Source of the DNA: Lophium mytilinum
Taxonomy: Eukaryota; Ascomycota; Dothideomycetes; Mytilinidiales; Mytilinidiaceae
Assembly (NCBI GenBank): GCA_010093605.1
Contig: MU004184.1
Span: 391,897-455,896 of the forward strand
Direction: 5' to 3'
Length of the DNA stretch: 64,000 nt
In this document: one piece after another, positions 35,320 through 45,984 of the stretch
Layout: each line of letters begins with the position of its first letter
Numbering within the stretch: the first letter of the stretch is position 1
The notes under the pieces: model-generated
The model's database searches: none
What the model was told of the DNA's origin: nothing
What the model saw: the letters and a program-made list of their open reading frames with translations, nothing else
Program-made: the position numbers and the translations under genes

Positions 35320-35950
35320 AGAGCGGAGAGGGTCAGTGCGCGATTGTTTGCCTACCCCACCACATATTGTGGCCAAACAGCGCGCGAGATCTTCGACAGA
35401 CAGTTTATTATGCACCTCCGAGTCACACTTTGCGTTGGATATTACTGTGTGCGGCGTCGTCGTCGCCAGCCGCTGCGTGGCATTTGGTCAACGGTTCTCC
35501 GCCACTGAACCCGCTTTTGCGACAGATACGCCTAGGGCTTTTCACGCCCTGCTTTACGCATTCTTCACTCTAAAAAGAACCCTTTCTTAGCTTTGAGTGA
35601 GACCCTCATCACGATATAAACTGCTATAAAGTTGAGTGCGCGAGGAGTTCGACACGCCAGCTGAGGGCGGGCCAAAGATCCCAGGCCGTGTAGCATCACG
35701 CACCTCCACTAAAGCGCAGTAAAGTGGTCATAAGCCCGATGGTTCACGTCGGCGTGCTTGGATTTATCTTCATTGTCTTGGCCGTGATGTGCACCTTGTC
35801 ATTACTCTCTACTGATGGCGCTGTCTGCAATCAACCTATGCCTCGCACCAGTCTGTCATCCGCCAAACCAACCCTATTTGAGACTCCGCTATGCCCTCTC
35901 CATAGCCTCCAAAGCTGGGATTATCAAGAGACGCCTTCCATGCGCTCAAA
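35320..35950. other. U6 upstream region, no gene supported
   Basis: Two overlapping plus-strand frames (35336-35590) are Thr/Ala/Phe-rich without a recognisable domain, and a hydrophobic plus-strand start at 35724 (FIFIVLAVMCTLSLL) is antisense to better minus-strand frames. Nothing firm. Confidence 0.3.
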
Positions 35951-36804
35951 TCACTCCACCATATCCTCTTGTTTGCCCTCCGTGAGTGTGAGACGCCGAA
36001 ACGTCTCAAGCGCTCTCGCCTCCTCCTCGCCCGACAACCCGCGTCCTGTAAGATGTCCATTAGCCTCATGCAGCACATTACCGCGAGAAGAAAGATATAT
36101 GTGAGCCCATGACACCTTCACCGGCGCTATAGATAGCAAGGCAGTGCTAGCGCCGTGGTATCTCTGGTGACTCAGCCATCGCCAAATGCTGCCTCGACCC
36201 TGCCTGGCCTGTAGACGTCCCGGCCTGGTCTCCGTAGTACTACTTGAGGACTTACGCGCCGATCTCGATCGTTTGCAAAACGAGAGAAACGGCCGGACCC
36301 CCTCGCGCGATAGCTTTGTTCGATCTTGGCCCGCCATCTGGGAGCGAGGCTATGGGAAGCGCGGGCTCGGTCGATGCGACGGTGCCTGTTGGTAGGACTT
36401 TGGGTATTGAACGGAGGAGGAGCAGAAGGGGACCTACTTGGAGGTTCGAACATCGGGAGGTCGTGTTGTGAGGTCGCTTGCGTCTTCACCGCATTCAGCT
36501 TGCGTTCGCGCTTCTTGGATGCCTTCCGCTCTCTCCTAATGAAGCCGCGGAAGTTGGCCTGCTGCAGAGGCGTCGCTCGCATTCGTAGCACAGCGTCGAG
36601 CAGTTTCGCGTTGTCGTAGTTGAATCGGCTCTCGTCGTACAGGCGGCGCAAGGCTTTTCCAACGTTGGGTCTACCCCCGCTTTCCGACCTCTGTGCAGCT
36701 GAGTTGACAGCCCGAAGGACAAGGGCGTCTTTGGCGGGCGTCCTTGTAGGCGTCGGGGTGACAATGGGGGTCAGTGTATTCGAATTCCGCAGTTGACGAT
36801 CCAT
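35951..36804 (-). CDS. Hypothetical basic protein, probably two exons
   Basis: The first part (36804-36172, 210 codons) starts MDRQLRNSNTLTPIVTPTPT and includes YDESRFNYDNAKLLDAVLRM and FIRRERKASKKRERKLNAVK, a strongly basic helical region. The second part (to 35951) reads GLSGEEEARALETFRRLTLT, EGKQEDMVE before the stop. A ggctaatgg branch-like site and acatcttacag acceptor near 36060 fit an intron joining them, but the donor is unclear. The basic helix recalls the C-terminus of pogo/Fot1 transposases, but no DDE domain is present. Function unknown. Confidence 0.4.
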
Positions 36805-36809
36805 CTATG

Positions 36810-38233
36810 ATACATTAGTCTTTCAAGTAGAAGTAAACCCATTGAATTCGAGAAGGAAAGAACAACATGTGCAAGCCCAGATACAGCACCACCGTCGCCA
36901 GTGTGCAGAGCAGTACTGACTACGTGGTAACTCTAGGCGTTAGTAATCGCGGAAGTGCTACCCCGGCTCTGCTCAGCCAGCCTCTTTCGGGTTCAAACAA
37001 ATTCCGTGAGTGCTAGAGGACTCACGCAGTGACCAGAAAAGCATCACGCACCGACACTAGTGCCAACGCCCGGGATCAACTCCCCGGTCAGGCGCGATGA
37101 CTTTGTCTGATCTTGGCCTCCACCCGTCTGCGAATGAGTGAGGCTGTGAGAACCCGGACTCGATCGACGGTACGAAGCCTGAAAAGAAATTGAAGGGAAG
37201 GGACACGCGTCGGGGAAAGATCAAAATACGTACCGTAACTTTGAGCAGTCTCGTTGTGAGATTCGGGTTACTGCGTAGTCTGGAGGGATGTTTCGGAAAG
37301 ATTGTTGTTGTGCGAAGCCCTCGTCTTGAAAGTTAGTGTAGGTCTGTGCACAGTCGTCCACCGTTTGGGCCCGCTCCTAAGCATGTGTATATGATGACTT
37401 TGATGAATGAACTCGAAAGCCGGCGTCTCTTCCGGGTAGCGCCACGCAGCGTAGGCCAAAGAATCACGCGGATTAGGAAGAAAATGGGCTGGAGTTGGAA
37501 CTACTCTTTCTAGCGAGTTGCACCGGCATAGCGAATTTATGTGTCACGTTTTGACGCGTTATTCACGCATCTCATTCATCCAAGGCATATATGCTGTCTT
37601 AAAGTAACAAGATATTGAGAGAGAGAAGGTATTGGAATAGGTTTTAACGTTCCAACTCGGCCTCACACGGCATGGTGCTGTCTCCAATTTCCTCGCACTA
37701 CTCCGCCCGAAACCAGCTTTCAAAGTTCGAGGGCCATGTCCTGTCTGAATCCCTCTAAACGGTCTCCACGCCCCGTAGTCCAGATGCCTTCCAACCCCAA
37801 CTGGGCATCATGCGCATATCTAAATCAAGAAAAGTGTTAGCAGAATCGTATATCATGTTGACGAAACAAGACGCGAACAACACAGGAAGACAAATATGTA
37901 CGAGGTGGGCCGCCCGAACGGACTCCTTTCTAGCAGAGCAGGCAGCTGAAGCCGCGGTACGCCCTTTCGTCGCTCATCGTGCTCTTACGTTTTCAGGGCC
38001 CTGCTCTACCCTCATTAGACAGTCAGATCCGATCTTGCTTGCCCGTTCGCTGGTCAAAAGCATTCCCAACACCCACTGAGCACGACGATTTGGTTTAATC
38101 TTGGCATGACAGCCCAGAGCGAGAGCTACGAGAGTCGGGCTCGGTGGACTGAAGTGCCAGAAAATGTTCTTCTTGTCTTGCTCGTTCTTGGGAATTTTGT
38201 GGGAATAGCAAACATGGAAATGAAGACTCTTAC
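36810..38233. other. No gene supported
   Basis: No frame above 90 codons with protein-like composition. No RNA gene or tandem repeat seen. Confidence 0.3.
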
Positions 38234-38611
38234 CTATTTCGCGTATGCTTTCCTCGAATTTCTCAGAGGCGCGGCGGATGTCCTCGGAGAGAGTCGCGCT
38301 GAACATCATCACCTGCTTTTGTTGAGGAGTCGCACGGAATATCTTATCGCGGCGCATGTCTTTCAAGTGACGTTAGCATAGTCCATCGAAGGTTTGGGAG
38401 GGATAGGGTGAACGCACCGATCCGATCGAGCATCTTGTCGCATTCATCGAGGACGAACCGCTGGATGTTGCCTAGTCGTAGCTTCTTCCCGCGGACGAGG
38501 GCGTTCAGGCGGCCAGGAGTGGCAACGATGATATGCGGATGTTGATTTTTGTTCGTTGATCTTTGTTTGCGAGCATATCGATGTCCTTCTGCATGGGAGT
38601 ACCACCGTAGA
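38234..38611 (-). pseudogene. Sub2/UAP56-type DECD-box helicase fragment
   Basis: Two exons of a DEAD-box helicase core. Exon 38418-38611 starts after a tgcag acceptor and reads [17 protein letters not shown], then, after a frameshift, [17 protein letters not shown] and [13 protein letters not shown]. Intron 38360-38417 (58 nt, gtgcgt donor, gctaacg branch) joins in phase to [20 protein letters not shown] and [10 protein letters not shown]. Motif DECD (rather than DEAD) and the wording around it mark the Sub2/UAP56 splicing and mRNA-export helicases. Two residues are missing in MRRD--IF. Motif I (Walker A) and the C-terminal helicase lobe are absent, so it is a dead fragment of a paralog. Confidence 0.8.
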
Positions 38612-38870
38612 CTGCAGAAAGATTAGCAAAGATGTTTGACTGGGACCACCTACTGGCGCCATCGAGTGCGGAGCAGCGCTGACGCCAGGGTAACTATCCC
38701 GAAGTCGTCGCCGCCGTTGAAGATAAAGGCCGCTACCCCGGCTCATAACCCCGAAGGGCCTGAAGAAACACCATACTACACTTTTACCGCATTGCGGCGA
38801 GCTTTCGGACAGGGAACCACGGTGGCGACTTGTTGGATCGATCTCGGCAAGGGGCATAAGAGCTTAATGG

Positions 38871-39766
38871 CTATGGAAGAGCCAGGCTCGAGTGTCCGTA
38901 CCTTGCCTGTGTGGGATGGGGTGTAGCGTGGAAGGTACCTAGGCGGCTGACAACGGTTGAGAGAAGGGCATGAACGTACCATTGCTTGAAGCCGTGCTTG
39001 TCGACGCGAATCCGGATGACCAGGAGAGGCATCAATGTCGTCTTGATATGAAGTATATTGGGCAAGCTAGACTGCGCGGAAGAACGCCGGTTCTGTGTGC
39101 GCGGGTGATTTTCTGATGAATCTCTTCCAAATCCACACGCGGATTTGGCACAGGACAAGCACGGAGGAATTATTTCGATCGCATTCGACTGGCTGTCCTG
39201 CCTCGCGAAGATCTTGATATATCTCTGCGTCGGGCGAAGAAGGCCTGAAGGCCGGAGAAGTCGACGTTCTTGGTGAAGCGGACGTAGATCTTGTGGCGGT
39301 TCTCCTTGCCCTTCTTGACGTTGGCACGGCCCTCTTCCTGGTCGAGGTCTACATGAATGCGATGTTCCAGGCGAGGGGAGCTGGGCGGACATGAGAAGAA
39401 GGGGGAGGATGCCACGGCCACTGGAGTCAGGCCGGCGCCTGACTTGGGCTCGCTGTGGATGGCTGACGGGAAACGGTGGAAGTTGTACAGTGCCTGGTTT
39501 GGGGAAGGGCTTTCTGACGATGACTTCATGACGTTGGGCTCGCCAGTCCTTTTCTCCATGACCTTGCTGTGGAAAGGGTTGCTGCCGAAAGAGAGAATCT
39601 CCACAAGAGCAGCCTTATTCTTCCCGGATAGAGGCCGAGAAGGTCGAGGTCGGGAAGTAGCAGCTGAAGCCGCTCCACGTCTGGCTTGGAAAGTAATGAC
39701 GTGGGTCGCAGGCTGGTTGACAAGAAAAAGGCTGTCGAATGGCGATGGTGCGCACAATGCCATCAA
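38871..39766 (-). pseudogene. Argonaute N-terminal region, decayed
   Basis: The frame from 39766 includes ALVEILSFGSNPFHSKV and, after about 70 residues, HRIHVDLDQEEGRANVKKGK then HKIYVRFTKNVDFSGLQAFF. The sequence VDLDxExGR plus I-x-x-T-x-x-VDF-x-x-L-x-AF fits the N domain of fungal Argonaute/QDE-2 proteins as I remember them. The reading then shifts frame (AEIYQDLREAGQ; KSPAHTEPAFFRA resembling the following linker). PAZ, MID and PIWI domains are absent. Several frameshifts are implied. The call rests on memory of family patterns, with no search. Confidence 0.45.
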
Positions 39767-39769
39767 GTG

Positions 39770-40660
39770 GTGCCCATTTTGCTGCCATGCGTGCGTAGGC
39801 TAAGGAGACGGTATCCAAAAACTAGATCAAGAGGGAGTTGTTCTTGTTCAAGTGATGAAGTTGACGATTGAAGAAGATGTTTGGAGGATTTGTGTTGCCG
39901 GTCAAGCGATGACGCCGGTCTTGTGGTAGAAGATCGGTCACTGCCGAAGAAGCCCCGACTGGTCCAAAAGGAGGCGAGTATCGTCGATTGGTCTGTGAGA
40001 TGTCGACAAGCGTTCTGCCTTAGTAGTTGTTGCTATAGTAGCAACAAATCTGGACTACTTTGTACATATCGACATAAAAGGGAAGGGCAGCTGATTAGTT
40101 TGGTAAGCTGTGCATACAATGTAACAGGCAAGTCTCGACAGGCAAATTGCACGACGAGCATCTTATAACACCACGTAGGGATCTACTATCATAGAATGCT
40201 ATTGTCCTTCTTTAGTAGCTTTAGTTGAGGAGAGATCCAGTATATATAGATGCCTTAGAGCTACCAAAGGGAGAGGTAGCATGCGATGCCAATATCTAAA
40301 AGACGTCAAGGGCCATGGGGCAGCACACTAGGATAGTCAACGCACTGAGCGCGTGGTATTGACATAATTGAGGAATAAAGGAGAAAGATGTAGAAGAGGC
40401 AGCGCTGGATTTTAACCAGGGACTGATAGGACCGAAGGCATCACAAAGGGACTACATATCGCATTTCTTGAACCAAGTCTTGAAAACATGCACTCGGCAT
40501 TCTGCGTGTTCTTGTAAGCTGTTCGATGCTCCGTAAAGTCTACATCATCTGACCACTGCGACCCTATGACCCTTTACGCTTCCCCAATGTGTTCATTTGA
40601 TGCCAACTAAACACAAAATTGCCTAAACTACGCGTAGCGATTGAGCTTCTAAACGGAATA
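39770..40660. other. Intergenic, no gene supported
   Basis: Short frames only. Contains no recognisable RNA gene. The last ~100 bases would be the 3' flank of the BTB gene. Confidence 0.35.
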
Positions 40661-40661
40661 T

Positions 40662-41539
40662 TTAAGGACGTGAGCTGTTGTACGCCCTAATATCCAGGAC
40701 AGGAATCTTGGTGCTAGGGTCCAAGTCTCCAGGTAGTGTTGCGTACATGTGCGCACCGGCTCTCACCGAGTGCCCATGCCGTAGGTAGCAATTCGCTCTG
40801 TTCCCACCGTGACTCCCACTATGACTGTGAAACTCGCAGTCCCACCACCCTATGCTATTGGTGTTGTCGGCAGCCTCAGATAAGTCCCAGAACAGCTGTG
40901 GGATCTCGATCGGACTCCGGAAAACAGCTCTCAGGCCAACGCTGCCTAACCGAAACATCGCTTCGCGCAAAGGCGATCCCTCTGGAAGCTTGGTATTGGA
41001 GAATATGAGCTCGAGGTGGTCGGCGGTGATGAAGTGCCCGTCGCTGTATCGGCGGACGAGCTGGAGAAGAGCGTCCATGATGGTATCCTTGAACCAAGAG
41101 TCCAGAATTCGTTCGCCGAAGACATAGCAGTTTGCTAGAAGGGTGAACTCTGCGTCGAGGGTGTTCGGCGTTGGAGCTCCTGAAGTAGTATCGAGCCTAT
41201 CGGTGTACGCCCAGTACTGGTAGATGCCAAAGACACGAGGAGAGACATCCGGGAGCTTGATGATGCCTTGAATAGACTCTAACCATCCTCCTCGCAGCGC
41301 AGCTCGGAAGAACGCTGAAGTTTTCCGAAGCGTGTCCTCGTGGATGAGAAAGTTGATTCCGTACTCGTCGTCCGTGGAAGCTTTGATATGAACGGTAATG
41401 AGACGGCATGCTGGAAAGAACTACTATCAGCTAGTTGCCTTCGTCTAACAGGAATTGGACTCAACTTACTTCGCTTCTGCGCCCTCTTGCGGACAAACCA
41501 GGTGCTCCAAGCGGCTTCCGACCTGGTCATCCAAGGCAT
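40662..41539 (-). CDS. BTB/POZ domain protein
   Basis: Two exons, 41470-41539 and 40662-41410, separated by a 59-nt intron (gtaagt donor, ttccag acceptor), give 272 aa. Start at 41539 chosen because it opens the conserved part; an in-frame Met at 41632 would add 31 residues. Residues ~28-140 form a BTB fold: TVHIKASTDDEYGINFLIHE, TLRKTSAFFRAALRGGWLES, IKLPDVSPRVFGIYQYWAYT, then FTLLANCYVFGERILDSWFK. The RAAL-GG-ES and LPD-P-VF spacing is typical of fungal BTB proteins, which mediate dimerisation or Cullin-3 adaptor binding. The C-terminal half is family-specific, with a His/Ser/Gly-rich turn. It looks intact. It is divergent from the gene at 41880. Confidence 0.85.
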
Positions 41540-41879
41540 CTTGATGGAACTAGGATTCAATTGTGGGGTATGGGAGCTCGCGATGTTGTCAGCGTACGCG
41601 AAGTCACTTAATAGTCTCGATGGACAGAACACTAGCTGAAAGAAGCTCAGGCCCTGTTATCACGTGCTACAACACACTAGCGCCCCAGGCCGGATGAACA
41701 ACACCACAGTTCCACTCCTCTAACTTCGAAACAAGACACAGCTCCTATCGTCTTGAACCATCAGATCTTTCATCGACTGTACCTCGCCGCCATCACCAAT
41801 TCTACACTTCAAGCCTCCTCCGACGCTTCACAATTCTTCTCCACTTCACAACCGACGGCACATCGAGCTTGTCACAAGC
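41540..41879. promoter_or_regulatory. Shared divergent promoter region
   Basis: 340 bp between the BTB start (minus) and the coiled-coil gene start (plus). The right part is C/T- and A/C-rich, as often seen upstream of fungal starts. No clear TATA box. Bidirectional control is inference from spacing. Confidence 0.4.
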
Positions 41880-42302
41880 ATGGACAACTTCCAGAACGTC
41901 TTCGACAACGCCACGGCCGCTACCACACGCCGCCAAGAGTCTAGGACTATCGTCGAGACCTTGCTCACCCTACATCGGACGCGGGGTGCTCGAGCCGCCA
42001 GTCGACGCCTCCAGGACGCCATCGGAGGTGCTGAAATTCGTCAACAACTTGCCCAAGACGTCGAAAAACAACTGCATGCCGCGATGGAACAACATATCAG
42101 CAACCAAGACGCAGAGCGCCGCGCCCTCGAAACGAAGATCCGTGTGCTTGAGCACGTAGGCCGCCAAAGAGACATCGCCCTTGGGGCTCTGCAGCGGACT
42201 TGCGAGGCAAAGATCGTTGAAATCGCCACTTTGGAACGTATCCTTCGCCACAAGGACCGGACCATCGACGGGTTGAAGGGGATCATTCAGGACCAAGGCT
42301 AG
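41880..42302 (+). CDS. Small coiled-coil protein
   Basis: An uninterrupted 140-aa frame starting MDNFQNVFDNATAATTRRQE with A at position -3 (aagcatgg). From about residue 45 it is almost wholly helical and heptad-like: LAQDVEKQLHAAMEQHISNQ, ALETKIRVLEHVGRQRDIAL, IATLERILRHKDRTIDGLKG. No domain beyond coiled coil; no membrane segment. A dimeric structural or adaptor role is inference. No damage seen. Confidence 0.75.
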   Translation: MDNFQNVFDNATAATTRRQESRTIVETLLTLHRTRGARAASRRLQDAIGGAEIRQQLAQDVEKQLHAAMEQHISNQDAERRALETKIRVLEHVGRQRDIALGALQRTCEAKIVEIATLERILRHKDRTIDGLKGIIQDQG

Positions 42303-43160
42303 GAAGAGGCTTGGGGGAAGTATGGGCGATGGAGGGAAAGAAGAAGTTACATCATGGAGCGGAATGGTTGAGTTGATGGGAGTCTCTCGCCCTACGAAAT
42401 GCTATTCCTGAGGCGTTTCTTGTTCTTTCCTGGCTTACTACCGACGCCTTAATACAATGAAAGAACCACCCCGTGGCCTGCTCCCCCCCTTATTCTTACC
42501 TATGTTTCTGTGATGGGTGAGCGCTTTGAAACGCATACATTGTTAAGCAAGTTTTCTTCTTCCTTACCGCTGCTTGAGGTATCTTGACGCCTTCACAATC
42601 CTCAAGGAGGAAGCCTCTATAGCCACACTTTAAGTCTAAAGGTCTACAAAAGGCAGGCGACACAAGTGTTCTAATCCGATTACAGCTGCCTTGCTGTGCT
42701 GTATAGAGCCTGACCTGCATCATCTATTCTCTTGACATACCACCGTCAGGAGCACTCCAAAGCTTTCCAAATTCCCGAAAGATATGCCACGACCCTCGGA
42801 GTACAATCAGGAAACAAGTTTTTCGACGTCCGCTTTCAATGTCAGAACGGAAGCTTATTGCCTCCTGCTTGCATTGGGGGATTGAGATAAATAGATCGTG
42901 TCTCTATCCTCTTGGGAGCTTCAGAGCACTTCTCACACCATCAACTACAGAGCAGAATTCACTACAAACTGACGTTGTTAGCACACCCTTGCGATTTTCG
43001 CCACCTGAATGCTCCAATTCACCTCCACGATCCAAATCTACAAGGCCTTTCTAGTCTACTGCCTGCCTACTTAAAGCACAAAACCACCCTCGAGCTTTTC
43101 TAAAATCCAACAACCACATCCTCCCACCACCTACCTTCACATCAACACACCACACCAACA
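42303..43160. other. Intergenic region
   Basis: Short overlapping plus frames (42839-43103) are AT/His-rich and unconvincing. The last ~60 bases are rich in CACACCA/CAAC, a usual fungal 5' leader. Confidence 0.4.
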
Positions 43161-44153
43161 ATGCCGTTCCCTGACCAAATTCTCAACATATTCTCCAGCC
43201 CTAGCAGGCGTTCAACGTAAGTCGACTTCCACACAGACGCACTTTGCATTAACGCTTACAAAACCAGGACCCCCCAGACACCACAAGTACCCAAGACGCC
43301 CAAGTCGACACGGGCCGCTCCATCCATGTCGACACAATCCATTGTCGCCGTAATCCACACTGGACCCGAAGCAGCGCTCAACCAATCTCTTCTACGCCAG
43401 TCAAACGCCACCTCCCCATCCAAATCAGCACTGGCAATCACCATCCCAACCGCCATTGCGCCAGAGACACCGATCAACACCCCCTCTCAGCAGCAGGCAT
43501 TCTCTGCCACTCTCACCACTCCTCGGACCGGAACCAAGCGCAAGCGGGTCGATTCTACCGCCTCTCCTGGCCCTGAGAAGAAGTATGCACGCAAGTTCAT
43601 CTTCCACAAGGCCAAAATCCTCGAGCTCCCCGAAAAGGACGAGTTCAGCGATGTCGAGATCAAGGCTATGGTTGAAGCTATCCGTCACAACGAGGGCATC
43701 ATGAAGAAGTGGAAGGAGGGTATGATCAAGCATATCGATACCCATGAGCGAGCGCTCGCGATTCAGACTAGGATTGCGGAATGCATGGAGAAGAAGAATC
43801 TTGCGCAGGAGCATTATATCAAGGTTGAGCTGAAGTCGATGAAGGAGGCGAAAGTGTGGATGAAGGAGGAGCTTGCGAGCAAGAAGAGGGAGATTGCGAG
43901 GAAGAACCGGGAATTGGATGAGGCCGAGGAGAGGATCCAGGAGCTAGAGATGAGGCTAGAGCTGGAGAAGAAGAAGGGTAGGGAGGAAGACGACGACGAG
44001 GTGGAGGAGGAGGCGATGTACGAGACGGAGACGGACAATGAGGGTGTGAACGAGGATGAGGGAAAGAAGCAGCAGGGCGACGTGGCATTCCACAAAGAGA
44101 GTATACCAACGGAGGTCAATATGAAGGTCAATTATGGCTGCGGAAAGTTTTGA
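43161..44153 (+). CDS. Acidic/basic coiled-coil protein, 313 aa
   Basis: Exon 1 43161-43216 (MPFPDQILNIFSSPSRRSTT across the junction), intron 43217-43267 (51 nt, gtaagt..aaccag, branch attaac), exon 2 43268-44153. The start at 43161 is preferred over the internal Met at 43326 because the intron joins an open, in-frame extension. Residues ~40-120 are Ser/Thr/Pro-rich with a basic patch (TKRKRV, a possible nuclear signal). From ~145 on it is helical (VEAIRHNEGIMKKWKEGMIK; EIARKNRELDEAEERIQELE). The tail is very acidic (EEDDDEVEEEAMYETETDNE). Likely nuclear; function unknown. Looks intact. Confidence 0.8.
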
Positions 44154-44778
44154 TCCTACTGTTACGGTAATCTTGTCCAATGCTGGGCATCCAGCATGTA
44201 GAGCCTCCCCGCTGAAATAGCTAGATTTTGGAGGGGGGCCTAAATAACGAATTCCATTCTCATCTGCAACTGCAACATCACGAACCAGGCCAGAGATCTA
44301 TACTCCAGTAGGTTGAATTCACGGCTTCCTGATCCCGCTAGATACCGCTGTCAGGAGCATCCTGGTGACTGAATTGCTAGCCAGTCAAGAGGCAGCTCAG
44401 ATTCTGCGGTCTGGAACTTGACATCGCTTTCGGATTATCAACAATCTATGGAGGCACCTCTAACAGTGGCAGAATAGTGTGCAGAATCCTATGCCTGGTC
44501 AGTATAAGAACTGATTTCAGAGCAAGACGAGCTAGCGAATGGCATCTACAGCTAAATTGCCTCCATCTCTCTTACACTCTACTTTCTTATACCACTACTG
44601 GGGGTGTCCTCGGTAGGTAGCCAATCACGCATCAGTCAAGGTGGTCTGTGCTGATATTGACTTAATTTAACTTCACTGTCTCCGTCACACCTTCAAACCT
44701 CGCACACGACAGACCCGACGAAATTCACGTCTAATTCCCACTGCAAAAACGCACATAAACCACACCACATCTCAAATC
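44154..44778. other. Intergenic region
   Basis: No convincing frame. The final ~80 bases (caaacctcgcacacgac.. to the start) resemble a fungal 5' leader. Confidence 0.45.
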
Positions 44779-45335
44779 ATGTCGAGCAGCACTGGCACTG
44801 GCAAGCCTATGGAGGAGCACCTGGCGGCGGCGGCGGGAGAGCAGCTGCAGGCCGAAGGTAGGCAAATTTCAAGCCTGCTGAGTTTGACTGGCGCTGACGC
44901 ATGCTTATAGACAACGCCCATGCCTTGGCGGGCTGGATGGAGGGGCTGGCGCTGAGGCCGAAAGAGCCTCCAAAGCCGCGCAAGCTGAAGGTAATCACGC
45001 GTCGTACCCTCCTTGACGTAGCTGGCGCTGACGCGGTGTCATAGACAATGGCGAAGACAAGGGTGGTCCTGCGCGGGGCACGCTTCCGGCCGAGAGAGGA
45101 GAGAGAAGAGAAGAAGGCCGAGGAGGAGAAGAAGGAGAAAGGGGAGAAGAAGGAGCCGAAGAGGGGACGCTACGGGGAGAAGAAGAGACGCGCACTAAAG
45201 CTGCACCGCCGCAACGAGGCCCAGAGGAAGAGAGAAGAAGGGGAAGAAGGACAAGAAAGAGGTGAAGACCAAGAAGGACAAGAAGGAAAAGAAGCAACCG
45301 CGGTCGTGGAGAAGGGGGCCAAGCTTTCGAACTAA
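44779..45335 (+). CDS. Lys/Glu-rich protein, three exons
   Basis: Exons 44779-44857, 44911-44990 and 45045-45335 give 149 aa. Introns of 53 and 54 nt have gtaggc and gtaatc donors and ctgacgc branch sites, ending cttatag and gtcatag; phases 1 and 0 keep one frame. Exon 1 reads MSSSTGTGKPMEEHLAAAAG; exon 2 NAHALAGWMEGLALRPKEPP; exon 3 TMAKTRVVLRGARFRPREER, then a long K/E/R/G-rich low-complexity run. An alternative start is Met 45048 in exon 3. Such composition suits a nucleic-acid or ribosome-associated protein, but no family is recognised. Confidence 0.7.
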
Positions 45336-45379
45336 GTTGTGGGTGCTGGGGGAAGTTTGGCACGTGGAGGCCCCGAGTC

Positions 45380-45984
45380 AGGTGCAAGTTTGTACAATAG
45401 ATGATGATAAGTGGCCCCTCGGGGTCCTTCCTCGTGGCGGAATGTAGTCACTTTCTTTTCCGAATCCGTGCCATTTGGCGACATGCTTTGTGACGATGTT
45501 AGTACATGAGACCCCTAAATAGGTGGTTCTCAATATAATAGATGGTAGTTAAGGGCCCCTCTAGGCATTCAAGGGCCCCTCTAGGCACTCCTTGTAACGA
45601 ATTATAATATTTTTCTTCTAAGTTCGTGCCACGCATTGTGTTTGTTTTAGGACGCAATAGTCCCACGTTAGTCGCAATTTGTAGAATATGTACCAATTAC
45701 TAGCCTCTTAGGGTCCTTATGCCCTGCTATTTGTGGATGCTTTCCCCCTAAATGTACGCTATTCATGCCAGGCGCTGTAATGATTTAACAGCGTAATGCC
45801 AACACGTTCTGTTGGATTATGTACCTTTTTTAACGAGACAAAAGCCGTCCGAGGCACATAGAGTTACAAGTTGCAGTCACGTTTCTGCTCAAACTTCTTC
45901 CAAATCGTGATACGCGCTGTGGTGGTTCTTGTGCTAAGATTCACGATATCCAACTTCAGCGGGCTTGCACCGAATATCTCGGCT
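45380..45984. repeat. Degenerate repeats, no gene
   Basis: Loose copies of a ~130-150-bp unit containing tc.gtgcca and ttgt.gatg, including a perfect 20-bp direct repeat aagggcccctctaggca.tc at 45551-45570 and 45571-45590 (one mismatch). No protein frame. This leads into the 98-bp array. Confidence 0.45.

Noticed and set aside
35724-36104. Plus-strand frame with a hydrophobic start
   Set aside because: Overlaps better minus-strand coding sequence; no leader, domain or splice support.
43814-44180. Ser/Leu-rich minus frames
   Set aside because: Antisense of the Glu/Lys-rich coiled-coil gene; Ser/Leu/Phe richness is what GAG/AAG codons give when read backwards.
44995-45387. 130-codon Pro/Ser/Leu-rich minus frame
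   Set aside because: Antisense of the Lys/Glu-rich third exon of the gene at 44779-45335.
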